Shown: piece by piece, positions 43,668 through 45,187 of the stretch
How the letters are laid out: every line of letters begins with the position of its first letter
Numbering within the stretch: position 1 is the stretch's first letter
The notes under the pieces: model-generated
The model's database searches: none
What the model saw: the letters and a program-made list of their open reading frames with translations, nothing else
Told to the model about the DNA's origin: nothing
NCBI GenBank assembly: GCA_949299935.1
Contig: CASGCE010000011.1
Span: 1 to 45,187, forward strand
Reading direction: 5' to 3'
Length of the DNA stretch: 45,187 nucleotides
Origin: an uncultured bacterium
Lineage (GTDB): Bacteria; Cyanobacteriota; Vampirovibrionia; Gastranaerophilales; Gastranaerophilaceae
Program-made: the position numbers and the translations under genes

Positions 43668-44461
43668 TTACCAAGGATGATCATCGGCAAACTTCCATCC
43701 GTCCATTTGGATTAGGGCTGTGCACTGTAAATTGTTTGATAAACTGCCCGCTGGATTTTCACTGCATTTTTCTAAAAGTATATTTCGTTTGTAGCCAGCT
43801 CCACTTGTATTTAACTTATTTTCAGTTGTTGATAGCTGTACCATAAAAAAATCACGTCCGAGAATATTGGGTCCTGTTTTTCCGTTTACATCTATGAATA
43901 TTATCGGTGCTGATATGAAATAAGTAATAACGCCATCAATTTCTGTGGTAGCTCCGTTATACGAAAAAAATAATGTACTGCCATTTTGAAGTTCTACGGT
44001 GTATCGCGTTTCGCTACTGCTAATATAAGTTCTTCCATCTTTAGTCTTGTATCCGGAATAGCCTGCATCCTTCAGTTTTATTCTGCCATAATTTTTTGAA
44101 ACCTTGAGATATGGAATAAAGTATTTTTCTGCATATTCTTGAACGTATTGTGAGTAATCGTTTCCAGGTGCAATAGTTGTACCATAATTTTTTTGATAGC
44201 CCCAAGTTGCTACATCACCATATTCAACTTGAGCCATTTTAACGGCATTAGAGAGCACACTAAAAGTTTGTGCAAGTCTTGAGGCAAATTCACGCTTTTG
44301 ATAATTGACAATCAAAGTCGGAATAGTCAAAGCTGCAACTACACCAATAATACCAAGAGTAATAAGCACTTCAGCTAATGTAAATCCCTTAAAGCCTATG
44401 CTCCAAGCGTGAGTCGGGGGGGGGCGACTATCTGAACCGCTTTTGTAGTAATCGTTTTCAT
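43668..44461 (-). CDS. Prepilin-like protein D, reachable only through a -1 shift in the leader
   Basis: The pilin frame holds FKG^FTLAEVLITLGIIGVVAA from about 44393, then a globular domain ending QMDGWKFADDHPW. No ATG, GTG or TTG precedes the signal in this frame; the first GTG (44369) codes for a Val within the hydrophobic helix. A complete prepilin requires the leader ATG at 44461 and a -1 shift or tenth C at 44424-44416, which gives KAVQIVAPPPTHAWSIGFKG before the cleavage site. The N-terminal half is about 95% like pilin C, the C-terminal half about 60%. It follows the dnaK terminator and precedes ruvC. Pseudogene or miscall are alternatives. Confidence 0.72.
44396..44461 (-). CDS. Leader ORF of pilin D with C9 tract
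   Basis: 21 codons, MKTITTKAVQIVAPPRLTLG A, then TAG, after GGAGG. The tract (44424-44416) is nine C on the coding strand. The last stretch before the tract is shared with the pilin C leader. Confidence 0.62.
   Translation of the reverse strand: MKTITTKAVQIVAPPRLTLGA
44416..44443 (-). repeat. 28-bp C-type block shared with the pilin C leader (copy 2)
   Basis: Identical to 36135-36108. Contains the fourth copy of the G9CGACT core (plus strand 44416-44429). Confidence 0.9.
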
Positions 44462-44481
44462 ATAATCCTCCATTTTCTTTT

Positions 44482-44510
44482 ATTAAATATTATTTTGCAT
44501 ATTTTGTCAA
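44482..44510 (-). promoter_or_regulatory. Promoter P1 of pilin D leader
   Basis: Minus strand: TTGACA (44510-44505), 17 bases, TTTAAT (44487-44482), then GGAGG before ATG 44461. Confidence 0.8.
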
Positions 44511-44512
44511 GT

Positions 44513-44547
44513 AAAAAGGCAGGCTCTTTTCAAAAACCTGCCTTTTT
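44513..44547 (-). terminator. Terminator of dnaK
   Basis: Inverted repeat AAAAAGGCAGG / CCTGCCTTTTT with a 13-base loop, followed on the minus strand by T residues. The pilin D promoter starts directly after it. Confidence 0.92.
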
Positions 44548-44565
44548 ATTTTTGTTTTAATTTTT

Positions 44566-45187
44566 TTATTCTTTTGTGTATTCAGCGTCAATTACGTCAT
44601 CGTCTGAATTTTTTGTTTCTTCAGATGAAGCGTTTTCGCTGTTTGCTGACTGAGCATTTTCGCCTTCTTTTTGAACTGCTTCATAAGCCTTTTGAGAAAT
44701 GCCGAACATTGTTTGTTGCAACTCATCTGACAATTTTTTCAATTCGTCAGCAGGTTTGTTTTCATCAATTGCTTTTTGAAGGGCTTCTTTTTGCTCGTTT
44801 AATTTAGTTTGATCAGCGGGGTCAATTTTGCCTTCGAAATCTTTAACGATTCTTTCGGCAGAGCCGATTAAACTAGTCGCGTTATTCTTAGTTTCAGCTT
44901 CTTCTTTTTTCTTTTTGTCTTCAGCAGCGTTGGCTTCTGCTTCTTTAACCATTTTGTCGATATCAGCTTCAGAAAGGTTAGAAGAATTTGTGATTGTGAT
45001 TTTTTGTTCTTTGTTAGTAGCTTTATCTTTAGCTGAAACATTAACGATACCGTTGGCATCAATATCGAATGTAACTTCAATTTGCGGCAAACCTCTCATT
45101 GCAGGCGGAATACCGTCAAGTCTGAACATACCTAAAGATTTGTTATCTTTAGCCATCGGTCTTTCACCTTGAAGTACGTGGATATCA
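44566..45187 (-). CDS. dnaK: Chaperone DnaK (Hsp70), C-terminal part, cut by window edge
   Basis: The frame is open to the window end ([20 protein letters not shown] begins in the substrate-binding domain), so the N-terminal ATPase domain lies outside. About 207 residues remain. [38 protein letters not shown] and the helical lid are typical, and the C-terminus ends [12 protein letters not shown], close to the usual EEVK-like acidic end. DnaK folds proteins with DnaJ and GrpE, which are encoded about 33 kb away on the same strand. A terminator follows. Confidence 0.96.
   Translation of the reverse strand, partial: DIHVLQGERPMAKDNKSLGMFRLDGIPPAMRGLPQIEVTFDIDANGIVNVSAKDKATNKEQKITITNSSNLSEADIDKMVKEAEANAAEDKKKKEEAETKNNATSLIGSAERIVKDFEGKIDPADQTKLNEQKEALQKAIDENKPADELKKLSDELQQTMFGISQKAYEAVQKEGENAQSANSENASSEETKNSDDDVIDAEYTKE

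Overview
The window looks like a chromosome segment from an AT-rich, Gram-negative-type member of the non-photosynthetic cyanobacterial relatives (Vampirovibrionia/Melainabacteria, most like gut Gastranaerophilales). This is inferred from low GC, several prepilin-like proteins with an FTLAEVLIT-type start, single-copy housekeeping genes and lineage-type hypotheticals. No species can be named from sequence alone. There are no rRNA genes, tRNAs, CRISPR arrays or intact insertion sequences.

Layout. 1-2.5 kb: a frameshifted repeat protein, a possible small ORF, a secreted protein made of six 20-residue repeats, and tmRNA (minus). 2.7-5.7 kb: two large surface-type proteins with internal hydrophobic segments ending in Cys, around a small HTH/zinc-ribbon regulator. 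5.8-12.1 kb (minus): MerR-like protein-recA, rpmB, and a grpE-dnaJ-beta-propeller-methyltransferase operon. 12.2-22.7 kb (plus): pilin A, murA-(RWYD repeat protein)-mfd-prsA-like, pilin B, glyA, and a WecA/TagO-like transferase. 22.8-30.5 kb: tyrA, HTH remnants around an 18-bp palindrome, proA-proB (minus), divergent alr-lpd-lipA (plus), and a small HTH protein. 30.6-35 kb: nusB-ftsY-M14 peptidase, a hypothetical, cysS. 35-45 kb: pilin C, spoIID-murJ-tsaC, an alarmone-synthetase-like protein with a small neighbour, mtnA-membrane protein-ruvC (minus), pilin D, and the 3' end of dnaK.

The most unusual feature is a family of four orphan prepilin-like genes (A-D). Each is preceded by its own promoter, Shine-Dalgarno site and a short leader ORF containing a run of exactly nine G (A, B) or nine C (C, D) on the coding strand. 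In all four the leader terminates soon after the tract. Moving to the -1 frame (equivalent to a ten-base tract) fuses the leader, without stops, to the pilin frame. B and D have no credible start codon of their own. The core G9CGACT occurs in both orientations relative to the genes and always on the plus strand. Phase variation, programmed frameshifting, a recombination site, or systematic homopolymer undercalling could explain this.

A second pattern is leaderless expression: at least nine genes (including proB, alr, tyrA, ruvC, spoIID, pilins A and C) have a TATAAT-like -10 box exactly six bases before the ATG. A third is a protein carrying the conserved residues of RelA/SpoT alarmone synthetases next to a small gene, a possible toxSAS-type pair.
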